Assembly: GCA_900315105.1 (NCBI GenBank)
Contig: OMXX01000140.1
Coordinates: 1-9,797 of the forward strand
Reading direction: 5' to 3'
DNA length: 9,797 bases
Source of the DNA: an uncultured Prevotellaceae bacterium
GTDB taxonomy: Bacteria; Bacteroidota; Bacteroidia; Bacteroidales; Bacteroidaceae
Part shown: positions 1 through 5,368 of the stretch, in pieces
Numbering within the stretch: position 1 is the stretch's first letter
Layout of the letters: each line of letters starts with the position of its first letter
Notes under the pieces: generated by a model
What the model saw: only the letters and a program-made list of their open reading frames with translations
What the model was told of the DNA's origin: nothing
Database searches by the model: none
Translations under genes and position numbers: made by a program

Positions 1-48
1 ACCCCCTATATCGACAAATATGACAGCCCTAACGGACTGCCCTATTAG
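1..48 (+). CDS. possible 3' end of an upstream gene
   Basis: Reading frame 1 is open from the left edge to a TAG at 46-48 and ends in TPYIDKYDSPNGLPY. The residue mix is plausible for a real C-terminus, and the next 350 bases hold no gene, as expected after the end of an operon. Fifteen codons are too few to name a family, and an open run this short can arise by chance. Confidence 0.3.
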   Translation, partial: TPYIDKYDSPNGLPY

Positions 49-300
49 GTATCGCTCCTTCTGAGCTCTTTCAACCACATGATAGTCAACAATATACAAT
101 TGAATAAATTCGTCGAACTCACGTTGTTTACGTCAGGTTTATGCACTACTCGCGCAAAAATAATTGCGCGAGTGACTGTGACTCTATGATTATTGTCCCA
201 GCAAAGAGCCTTTTCAGTTATTATCTACATTCATGCTTCAATTCCACAAATGACCGAATAAATTTGCCTCAAATCACCGAAAAAACAGAAAAACTATAGT
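49..300. other. intergenic region without a recognisable gene
   Basis: No convincing coding frame is seen between the possible upstream stop and the hip-like operon. The one clear structural element is the perfect inverted repeat at 148-173. A 36-codon frame from the ATG at 79 to the TGA at 189 exists but has no supporting signal and runs through that hairpin. The stretch after 190 is AT-rich and leads into the operator region at 301. Confidence 0.5.
148..173. repeat. perfect 10-bp inverted repeat (hairpin)
   Basis: Arms ACTCGCGCAA (148-157) and TTGCGCGAGT (164-173) are exact reverse complements around a 6-base AAATAA loop. The GC-rich stem stands out in AT-rich DNA. It could end transcription from the left, but no T-run follows on either strand, so a terminator role is only inferred. 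A protein-binding palindrome is the alternative. Confidence 0.6.
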
Positions 301-395
301 AGAAAGCATATAAAAATGTTAAATATCACACTTTTTATATCAGAAAGCATGTAATTTGCAAATAATATTGTAATTTTGCATTCGAAAGAATATAA
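301..395 (+). promoter_or_regulatory. three-copy operator-like repeat, 41-bp period
   Basis: The 13-base motif AGAAAGCATATAA (301-313) recurs as AGAAAGCATGTAA (342-354) and CGAAAGAATATAA (383-395). The three starts are exactly 41 bp apart, about four helical turns, so bound proteins would sit on the same DNA face. An additional perfect 9-bp inverted repeat, ATATAAAAA/TTTTTATAT, lies at 308-316 and 332-340. The third copy lies between the -7 box and the start codon. The position directly before an Xre/HipB-like gene suggests autorepression by that protein. Binding is inferred, not shown. Confidence 0.6.
371..378 (+). promoter_or_regulatory. Bacteroidetes-type -7 box for the hip-like operon
   Basis: TAATTTTG fits the Bacteroidetes sigma-ABfr -7 consensus TAnnTTTG exactly. 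It sits 22 bases before the ATG at 401, so a short leader starting near 384-386 is expected. A TTTG occurs at 355-358, but it is closer than the usual -33 spacing. The box lies between the second and third operator-like repeats, consistent with repression by steric blocking. Confidence 0.6.
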
Positions 396-400
396 TTTAT

Positions 401-604
401 ATGGAAAAGACAAAGTTATCAAAGGTGGTAAAGGATTTGCGCAAGGAATATGGCCTTACGCAGGAAGACCTTGCAATGAAGTCTGGCGTAGGCTTGTGCT
501 TTGTACGCAATCTGGAACAGGGGAAGCCGACGTTAAGAATGGATAAGGTCAACCAGCTACTTGATTTGTTTAACTACGAACTTACAGCAACCAAAAAGCA
601 ATGA
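401..604 (+). CDS. Xre-family HTH regulator, HipB-like antitoxin/repressor
   Basis: This 67-residue protein is one helix-turn-helix domain. Residues about 7-61 carry the Xre core, with LTQEDLAMKSGV as helices 2-3 and RNLEQGKP in the typical position after the recognition helix. HipB-family proteins bind operator DNA as dimers and repress their own toxin operon, usually by forming a complex with the HipA kinase. The stop overlaps the next start (ATGA, 601-604), showing translational coupling. It is shorter than E. coli HipB and has no obvious C-terminal tail beyond the domain. The three 41-bp-spaced repeats just upstream are its likely target. The HTH call is firm; the HipB role follows from the neighbours. 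Confidence 0.85.
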   Translation: MEKTKLSKVVKDLRKEYGLTQEDLAMKSGVGLCFVRNLEQGKPTLRMDKVNQLLDLFNYELTATKKQ

Positions 605-939
605 GACAAGCACAGATTTATCGAAAGGATGTCCTTGCTGGCATCTTGACAGAAGATGGTGGCGAATACCGTTTCTGTTATGATGAAGCGTACCTCAAAC
701 GTGGAGATGCGCAACCTGTAAGCCTGACACTCCCATTACAAGCGGAGACATTCGTAAGTCCTGTACTATTCCCGTTCTTTGACGGATTGATACCAGAAGG
801 ATGGCTACTTGACGTGGCACTTCGCAATACTGACATCAGCATTCTTGACCGTATGTCGCTATTATTGTTATGCTGTAAGGAGTGTATAGGTTCTGTCAGT
901 GTAGTGCCTATAAATAAGGAAGGAGGCGACAATGTGTAA
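601..939 (+). CDS. HipA N-terminal subdomain protein, HipS-like
   Basis: The 112-residue product matches only the N-terminal subdomain of HipA kinases (HipA_N / couple_hipA type). It opens with AQIYRKDVLAGILTEDG, then the SLTLPL strand, the FPFFDGLIPEGWLLDVALR segment and RMSLLLLCCKECIGSVSVVP, which is the usual end of this subdomain. There are no kinase residues. In the E. coli O127 HipBST system this small protein (HipS) is the antitoxin of the kinase HipT; the same gene order here suggests the same role. It overlaps the upstream gene by 4 bases and the downstream gene by 8 bases. The alternative, a HipA broken by a frameshift, is less likely because the downstream gene has its own Shine-Dalgarno site and a zinc-ribbon start. 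Confidence 0.8.
   Translation: MRQAQIYRKDVLAGILTEDGGEYRFCYDEAYLKRGDAQPVSLTLPLQAETFVSPVLFPFFDGLIPEGWLLDVALRNTDISILDRMSLLLLCCKECIGSVSVVPINKEGGDNV
921..926 (+). promoter_or_regulatory. strong Shine-Dalgarno site for the HipT-like gene
   Basis: AGGAGG at 921-926 lies 5 bases before the ATG at 932. Strong Shine-Dalgarno sites are uncommon in Bacteroidetes. It sits inside the end of the HipS-like gene and fixes the start of the kinase gene, supporting the view that the split is a genuine two-gene arrangement. Confidence 0.7.
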
Positions 940-1840
940 ATGTCTGTATTGCTATAAGGAATTGAAAGAAGGTCAGAAAGACTTTCATCCAAGTTGTGCC
1001 CGAAAATTCTTTGGAACAAAGGATGTTCCCTTGCTGGAGTACAAACATGAAGAGCTCGACCAATTAGCCGAGCAGATAATTCGTGCTCAAACATCCCTGA
1101 CAGGCGTTCAACCTAAATTGTCTCTGAACCTCGACAGACATGATGGCTGTAGCCGACTGACCACAGTAGGACTTTGGGGAGATTATATCTTCAAGCCACA
1201 AACGGAGAGTTACGCGAAGTTGCCAGAAAATGAGGACTTAACGATGCACCTTGCGGAAGCTGCAAAGATTAGTGTGGTGCCTCATAGCCTAATTCGTTTG
1301 GCCGATGGGAAACTGGGATATATCACAAAGCGTATTGATCGCACAGAAAATGGCGAGAAGATAGACATGGAGGATATGTGTCAACTCACGCTGCACCCTA
1401 CGGAATATAAGTACAAGGGATCGCATGAGCAGATAGCAAAGACAATCTTGCAGTACAGCAACACACCAAAACTCGACCTTACGAATTACATGCAGTTGCT
1501 GCTCTTCTGTTTTGTCACTGGCAACAACGACATGCACCTGAAGAACTTCTCGCTTTACCGACCTGCTGAGGACTATCAACTGACGCCAGCTTATGACCTG
1601 CTGAATGTTGCCATTGCCTTGGCACTTACTCTTGCGGGAAAGAAAACGAAACTCCGTTTGGCAGACTTCCTGAATGCTGCAAAAACAATGGGACTGGAAG
1701 AAAATGTTGTACAGCGTCTCGTTGCAGGGCTTCATAAGGTGTTTCCAAAATGGCAACAGCTTATAAAAGATTCCTTCCTCAGCGAAGATCAGAAACAAGC
1801 GTATGAAGAACTGGTAATTGCGCGATTGGATAGGTTGTAG
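932..1840 (+). CDS. HipA kinase-domain toxin, HipT-like serine/threonine kinase
   Basis: This 302-residue protein begins with a small Cys/His cluster (C4xxC7 and H19xxC22), a probable zinc ribbon, followed by the HipA kinase fold. Visible motifs are the Gly-rich loop SLTGVQPK (S55-K62), the ATP lysine in FKP (K88), the catalytic loop GNNDMHLKNFS (D200) and the metal site PAYDLL (D222). HipA-family kinases phosphorylate translation factors: HipA targets GltX and HipT of HipBST targets TrpS. The target here is unknown. S55 and T57 align with the loop positions where HipA (S150) and HipT (S57/S59) autophosphorylate. After YDLLNVAI the chain runs straight into ALALTLAGKK; family members I recall have several more, acidic, residues there, so a small in-frame deletion is possible. 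It is coupled to the HipS-like gene by an 8-base overlap. Confidence 0.85.
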   Translation: MCKCLYCYKELKEGQKDFHPSCARKFFGTKDVPLLEYKHEELDQLAEQIIRAQTSLTGVQPKLSLNLDRHDGCSRLTTVGLWGDYIFKPQTESYAKLPENEDLTMHLAEAAKISVVPHSLIRLADGKLGYITKRIDRTENGEKIDMEDMCQLTLHPTEYKYKGSHEQIAKTILQYSNTPKLDLTNYMQLLLFCFVTGNNDMHLKNFSLYRPAEDYQLTPAYDLLNVAIALALTLAGKKTKLRLADFLNAAKTMGLEENVVQRLVAGLHKVFPKWQQLIKDSFLSEDQKQAYEELVIARLDRL

Positions 1841-1851
1841 GTACATATGTC

Positions 1852-1870
1852 GAGTATGATTTTCATACTC
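1852..1870. terminator. hairpin just after the HipT-like gene
   Basis: GAGTATGA (1852-1859) and TCATACTC (1863-1870) form a perfect 8-bp stem with a 3-base TTT loop, beginning 12 bases after the stop of the kinase gene. The position fits a transcription end for the hip-like operon. No T-run follows, so it is either a weak terminator or an mRNA 3'-end stabiliser. A related AGTATGAT recurs at 1878-1885. Confidence 0.4.
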
Positions 1871-1948
1871 TATCCAAGTATGATGGTTAAAGATTCTCAA
1901 AGGCACTCATTTTTATGCGAATGGATAGGAATATTTGAAAAAATAGAG

Positions 1949-2142
1949 TATCTTTGCAACGCTTTAGCATTTAGAGTGGGCCATGAACGAAATGTTGCTC
2001 TTCAGGGGTTGACAGGAAATGATAGAGCAGCGAGAACAGAATGATGCTTGCATCAATTATGTCGAGTTGTGAGGGAATAAGACGAAGTCAAAGTGAGTCT
2101 GCTTACCAGAACGTTAATTGGCCACCAACTAGGTGGCTTTTT
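1949..2142 (+). ncRNA. candidate small RNA, promoter box to terminator
   Basis: TATCTTTG (1949-1956) matches the TAnnTTTG -7 consensus, and a clean intrinsic terminator ends at 2142, giving a predicted transcript of about 180 bases. No good reading frame or Shine-Dalgarno site fills it. Its ends can pair: around 1976-1991 (GTGGGCCA, AACG) with around 2111-2125 (CGTT, TGGCCAC), a pairing that would compete with the terminator stem. A 6-bp palindromic hairpin TGATGC/GCATCA lies near 2042-2055. The -33 box is not well spaced. It could instead be the remains of a lost gene. I do not recognise it as a named RNA family. Confidence 0.35.
2121..2142 (+). terminator. Rho-independent terminator 1
   Basis: Stem GCCACC (2121-2126) and GGTGGC (2132-2137) with loop AACTA, followed at once by five T (2138-2142). 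This is a textbook intrinsic terminator for transcripts running left to right. Confidence 0.85.
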
Positions 2143-2158
2143 CTGTTATGTCAATTTG

Positions 2159-2180
2159 GTCAACAGCTCGTTGACTTTTT
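2159..2180 (+). terminator. Rho-independent terminator 2 (tandem)
   Basis: Stem GTCAAC (2159-2164) and GTTGAC (2170-2175) with loop AGCTC, followed by five T (2176-2180). It has the same geometry as the terminator 17 bases upstream. The two in tandem insulate the recombinase/hsdS region from transcription coming from the hip-like operon or the candidate RNA. Confidence 0.8.
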
Positions 2181-2359
2181 GTAAAATGCTCAGAATAAAA
2201 AGAATACCGCGGATTTCCCGTCATTTCCATTGGAAGCATAAAGTTCGGATTCCTTCTTGCAAGAAAACAGTTTGAGCCTAAAACAATAAAAGATTGTATG
2301 GATCCAAGATTTGAAAGAACATAAACATTTTACTTTCATTCTTTCAGATCTTGACGAAT
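2181..2359. other. intergenic stretch between terminators and the hsdS locus
   Basis: No gene is seen. An imperfect hairpin pairs GAAAGAA at 2313-2319 with TTCTTTC about 20 bases further on (around 2340-2346), just before the recombination repeat. It could end transcription leaving the silent hsdS cassette on the - strand, but there is no clear T-run. Confidence 0.4.
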
Positions 2360-2396
2360 AATCGCCCTTAATCGTGCGATAAATCAGAATTTAGCG
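2360..2396 (+). repeat. recombination-type repeat, site 1 (forward)
   Basis: The 35-base repeat at 2360-2394 is identical to 5887-5921 and, in reverse orientation, matches 7387-7421 at 34 of 35 bases. Two further bases (CG, 2395-2396) are shared only with the 7387 copy. Its core is an imperfect palindrome, TTAATCG-TG-CGATAAA, as expected for a tyrosine-recombinase site. It marks the 3' border of the silent hsdS half on the - strand. Confidence 0.85.
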
Positions 2397-3099
2397 ACAC
2401 CTGACCATTCATCAGAAGCGGCAGGAGTTCGTCGCGCTGCTTAGTCAAAGAAAGTATCTGTCTTTTATTTTCAATTACTAAAGCGAGTAATCTATCTAAA
2501 ATATTTCGCGGATTGAAAGTACCAAATTTTAACGGCTTAACCAGATATAGCCCTTTCAAATCTTTGTCTGAAAGATGTCCAACAGTAGACCCTTTTGCAC
2601 TTTGTTCTTTTGCCTTTATATAAGGTTTTATACTATGAAGAATCTGAATTGATGATATTGTTGAATCAGAATGTGCTCGCAATCTCACACATCGTTGATT
2701 AAGATATGCAATATTATCATGCCAGAAGTTCATATGAAAATTACCGTCCATTCCTACAAGTACATCTCCTTCATTCAGATGGTATTTTTCGTCTACATCT
2801 TCCAAAGAAAATGCGGAAGTAGTTCCTTCGAGTATGTCTCGGATTCGCACTACAGGAACGTTCGTTTCATCTTCTGTAAATTGGTCTGTCGCAAATGGAA
2901 AACCATATTGTACACTAACGGCATCAAATAATGGTAGTACCTCCCAATCTACAGGAATTTCTCTTTTTAGTTTCTCATTCCGCACCATTTTACCGCCACT
3001 TGATTTATACGGTTTGCCTTCCTCATTCGGGAAGTCAAACTGTACAAACCAGTAGTCATATAGTTGCTTAGCAAGTGCTTCTAAATTCTGATTTATCGC
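2368..3099 (-). pseudogene. hsdS: silent hsdS 3'-half cassette (second recognition domain)
   Basis: On the - strand this cassette encodes only the C-terminal half of a type I specificity subunit. It runs AINQNLEALAKQLYDYWF, then the central spacer to about REIP, then a target-recognition domain starting VDWEVLPLFDAVSVQYG, and ends KQRDELLPLLMNGQVSLNSDLSHD. The first 147 bases (3099 down to 2953) match 5903-6049 of the complete hsdS with about 13 differences and no gaps. After that the recognition domain is unrelated, as expected of an exchangeable cassette. No N-terminal domain, promoter or start codon precedes it; the open frame extends to 3162 but overlaps the recombinase gene and is not hsdS-like. 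The final eight residues and stop are read from the inverted repeat. It becomes productive only when recombined behind an hsdS 5' half. Confidence 0.85.
3081..3099 (-). repeat. half copy of the recombination repeat, site 4
   Basis: Nineteen bases match the distal half of the repeat in reverse orientation (5903-5921 of the complete hsdS). Beyond 3099 the match to the other half is lost after a scrambled CCGTTAC. Because homology continues for a further 128 bases into the cassette, exchange with the complete hsdS could use general homology even if the recombinase cannot use the degraded half-site. Confidence 0.75.
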
Positions 3100-3102
3100 C
3101 GT

Positions 3103-3122
3103 TACTCTTATATTATAGAGTA
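3103..3122. promoter_or_regulatory. palindrome upstream of the recombinase gene
   Basis: TACTCT (3103-3108) and AGAGTA (3117-3122) form a 6-bp inverted repeat around an 8-base AT core, 19 bases before the recombinase start. It directly abuts the broken edge of the half repeat. It may be a binding site of the recombinase or a regulator, or part of the recombinase promoter; no TAnnTTTG box is seen here. Confidence 0.4.
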
Positions 3123-3141
3123 GTACATAATTCAGAAAGCG

Positions 3142-4134
3142 ATGAAAGAAAACATTATTCAAGCGATAGTTGCGGATATGCAGCGAGACTTAGATATCCA
3201 ACAGATGGCACGTTTAAAAGCCGTGCTTTTCAAAGAACTGCAAAACATAGAGATAATTGAGAAGCCTGATAACCAAGAGCAAAGCAAAAAGGAAAACTCA
3301 GAACTTCTTGATAGCTTTCTATCTGCCAAGAAAATAGAAGGATGCTCTGAAAAGACATTAGCATACTATCGGCATACCATCGAAAAGATGCTACTAACGG
3401 TATCTGTAGCCGTATGCCATGTTTCAACAGCCGACATTCGTCAATATCTATCCTCATATCAAGAGGAAAAAGGAAGTGGCAAGGTGACAATAGACAATAT
3501 GCGTCGCATCTTCTCAAGTTTCTTTGCGTGGCTTGAAGACGAAGATTATATCGCAAAAAGTCCTGTTCGCCGTATTCACAAAGTGAAAACGGATTCTCTC
3601 GTGAAGGAAGTGTTGAGTGATGAGCAACTGGAACAACTCCGTGACAGTTGCACCAACCATCGTGACCTTGCCTTGATTGATTTACTGGCATCTACTGGCA
3701 TTCGTGTGGGCGAACTGGTAAAGCTCAACCGCACCGATATTGATTTCCACGAAAGACAATGTGTGGTATTTGGTAAAGGCAACAAAGAACGGCCGGTTTA
3801 TTTCAATGCAAGAACAAAACTCCACTTACAGCAATACCTAAACGAGCGCACAGACAACAATCCGGCTCTATTCGTTTCCCTTTCTTCTCCTTATAGCCGA
3901 CTTACAATAAGTGGGGTAGAGGTAAGGATAAGAACTATTGGCAAGCGATTGGATATGCAGAAAGTCCATCCTCACAAGTTCCGTAGGACACTTGCTACAA
4001 TGGCTATTGACAAAGGGATGCCCATTGAACAGGTGCAGCGATTATTGGGACATGTGCGCATAGATACCACACTTCAATATGCCATTGTGAACCAAAACAA
4101 TGTTAAAATGGCTCACAAAAAGTATCTTGGATGA
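3142..4134 (+). CDS. tyrosine recombinase (hsdS shuffling invertase)
   Basis: This 330-residue XerC/D-like integrase has an N-terminal extension of about 50 residues, a SAM-like core-binding domain (about 52-140) and a catalytic domain (about 155-330). All active-site residues are visible: R188 in TGIRVGEL, K212 in GKGNKER, H278 and R281 in HKFRRT, H304 in LLGH and the nucleophile Y313 in LQYA. Such enzymes cut and rejoin DNA at short inverted sites through a covalent phosphotyrosine link. Placed between hsdS fragments that share a 35-bp repeat, it is the obvious candidate to invert them. The silent cassette lies 42 bases upstream on the other strand. The start at 3142 (MKENIIQAI) gives a usual family length. 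The enzyme lies inside some of the segments it could invert. Confidence 0.92.
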   Translation: MKENIIQAIVADMQRDLDIQQMARLKAVLFKELQNIEIIEKPDNQEQSKKENSELLDSFLSAKKIEGCSEKTLAYYRHTIEKMLLTVSVAVCHVSTADIRQYLSSYQEEKGSGKVTIDNMRRIFSSFFAWLEDEDYIAKSPVRRIHKVKTDSLVKEVLSDEQLEQLRDSCTNHRDLALIDLLASTGIRVGELVKLNRTDIDFHERQCVVFGKGNKERPVYFNARTKLHLQQYLNERTDNNPALFVSLSSPYSRLTISGVEVRIRTIGKRLDMQKVHPHKFRRTLATMAIDKGMPIEQVQRLLGHVRIDTTLQYAIVNQNNVKMAHKKYLG

Positions 4135-4165
4135 CCAAAACGGCCGATATGTACCGATTTTTTTG

Positions 4166-4173
4166 TATCTTTG
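4166..4173 (+). promoter_or_regulatory. -7 box for the nuclease-hsdS-DUF2971 operon
   Basis: TATCTTTG matches the Bacteroidetes TAnnTTTG consensus, 18 bases before the ATG at 4192 and preceded by a T-tract (4158-4164). It lies after the recombinase stop, so the three-gene + strand operon can be driven independently of the recombinase. A clear -33 box is not seen. The T-tract could alternatively be the tail of a weak terminator for the recombinase gene. Confidence 0.55.
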
Positions 4174-4191
4174 CGCTCAAATCGAGCACAA

Positions 4192-5367
4192 ATGAACGAT
4201 ATTAACATCATATCAACTGAAGGCTTCATACAGGTTGGCGATGGCAATAACCTGTATCAGGATGCTTGCGCAATCATTGACAGTGCCAAGCGTTATGCGT
4301 ATAAACAGGTTGACGAGACTCTTGTCAAGCGCAACTGGCTTCTCGGACTTCGTATTCAGCACGAAGTTTTGAAAGACAAACGAGCTGAATACGGGAAACA
4401 AGTGATAAAGGAACTCTCCAAGTCATTGACACAACGATATGGAGAAGGTTTCAAACCTGCCAACTTGTACCACTTTGTCTCCTTCTATAACAGTTTCAGA
4501 AACATTTTCTACGCAGTGAATAGAGAATCTGAGAAGGATGAGTTTGACAACATTTTCTACGCAGTGAGTAGAAAATCTGACACTACGCCACAATATGTCG
4601 CTCCTTTGGAAATAATGAACACTGTGCGTTCAAAATCTCCAATCCGCCTTTCGTGGACTCACTATCGTATTATCCTTCAAGAGCCTACGGAAAAAGGTCG
4701 TGCATGGTATGAGAATGAGGCTGCAAAAGAAATGTGGAGTACTCGCACCCTACAACGCAATGTGTCTTCGCAGTACTACCATCGCTTGCTACAGTCACAA
4801 GATAAATCCATCGTACATGACGAGATGGTGCAGTTAACGAAACCTTTGCAAGATAAACTGGAGTATCTGAAGAACCCTGTTGTAGCTGAATTCTTAGGCT
4901 TCAAAAACAATACCAACTATTCTGAAAGCGATTTAGAACAGAGCATTATCGACCACCTTATTTCCTTCTTGATGGAGTTGGGCAAGGGCTTTGCATTTGT
5001 CGATCGCCAGAAACACATTCACACAGAGAAGGAAGACTATTATATCGATTTGGTATTTTATAATTACCACCTTCGCTGCTTCGTTCTCGTTGACTTGAAA
5101 ACAACTAAACTACGTTATCAAGACGTTGGTCAGATGGATATGTATGTTAAGATGTATGATGACTTAGTACGCCCCGAAGGACATAATCCCACCATAGGCA
5201 TACTGCTCTGTTCTGATACCGACGAGGACGTTGCGCATTATTCTATTCTCAACAACAACGACCAACTCTTTGCTGCCAAGTATCTCACTTACATGCCGAC
5301 ACAAGAGGAACTGCGTCGTGAGATAGAACAGCAAAAGGAGTTTTTCAGATTAAAGAACGAAAAGTAG
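4192..5367 (+). CDS. DUF1016/YhcG-family PD-(D/E)XK nuclease-domain protein
   Basis: The frame is open from 4171, but the TTG there lies in the promoter box; the ATG at 4192 gives a 391-residue protein. The N-terminal DUF1016 helical domain shows NWLLGLRIQHEVLKDKRAEYG and FKPANLYHFVSFYNSF (about residues 45-103). The C-terminal nuclease-like domain carries E249 (LEQSII), D286 in YYIDLVFYN and D301-x-K303 in VLVDLKTTK, where a D replaces the more usual E of ELK. Related proteins (E. coli YhcG) are predicted nucleases, often near restriction or mobile loci; biochemical function is not settled. A 16-residue segment, NIFYAVNRES then NIFYAVSRKS, is tandemly repeated at about residues 104-130. One base separates its stop from the hsdS start, so the two are co-expressed. 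Confidence 0.88.
   Translation: MNDINIISTEGFIQVGDGNNLYQDACAIIDSAKRYAYKQVDETLVKRNWLLGLRIQHEVLKDKRAEYGKQVIKELSKSLTQRYGEGFKPANLYHFVSFYNSFRNIFYAVNRESEKDEFDNIFYAVSRKSDTTPQYVAPLEIMNTVRSKSPIRLSWTHYRIILQEPTEKGRAWYENEAAKEMWSTRTLQRNVSSQYYHRLLQSQDKSIVHDEMVQLTKPLQDKLEYLKNPVVAEFLGFKNNTNYSESDLEQSIIDHLISFLMELGKGFAFVDRQKHIHTEKEDYYIDLVFYNYHLRCFVLVDLKTTKLRYQDVGQMDMYVKMYDDLVRPEGHNPTIGILLCSDTDEDVAHYSILNNNDQLFAAKYLTYMPTQEELRREIEQQKEFFRLKNEK
4501..4578 (+). repeat. in-frame 48-bp tandem repeat inside the nuclease gene
   Basis: The 30 bases at 4501-4530 recur at 4549-4578 with two differences, a 48-bp (16-codon) period. It encodes NIFYAV(N/S)R(E/K)S twice in the linker between the DUF1016 helical domain and the rest of the protein. 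Copy-number change would alter linker length without breaking the frame. Confidence 0.75.
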
Positions 5368-5368
5368 A

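Noticed and set aside
79..189. 36-codon frame in the left intergenic region
   Set aside because: It runs through the perfect hairpin at 148-173 and has no recognisable domain or start signal.
601..1840. HipA broken into two by a frameshift
   Set aside because: The kinase gene has its own AGGAGG site and a proper zinc-ribbon N-terminus, and the split falls at the known HipS/HipT boundary.
678..1906. Two long - strand frames opposite the HipS/HipT genes
   Set aside because: They are antisense to clear HipA-family coding sequence and resemble no family.
1847..2275. Short + strand frames of about 60 codons after the HipT-like gene
   Set aside because: They cross the hairpin and the two terminators, and their residue make-up is not protein-like.
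3100..3162. N-terminal extension of the silent hsdS 3' half (frame open to 3162)
   Set aside because: It lies antisense to the recombinase start, has no hsdS similarity, and homology stops at 3099.
4171..4191. Earlier TTG start for the DUF1016 gene, adding seven residues
   Set aside because: The TTG is the last three bases of a consensus -7 promoter box; the ATG at 4192 matches the expected leader.
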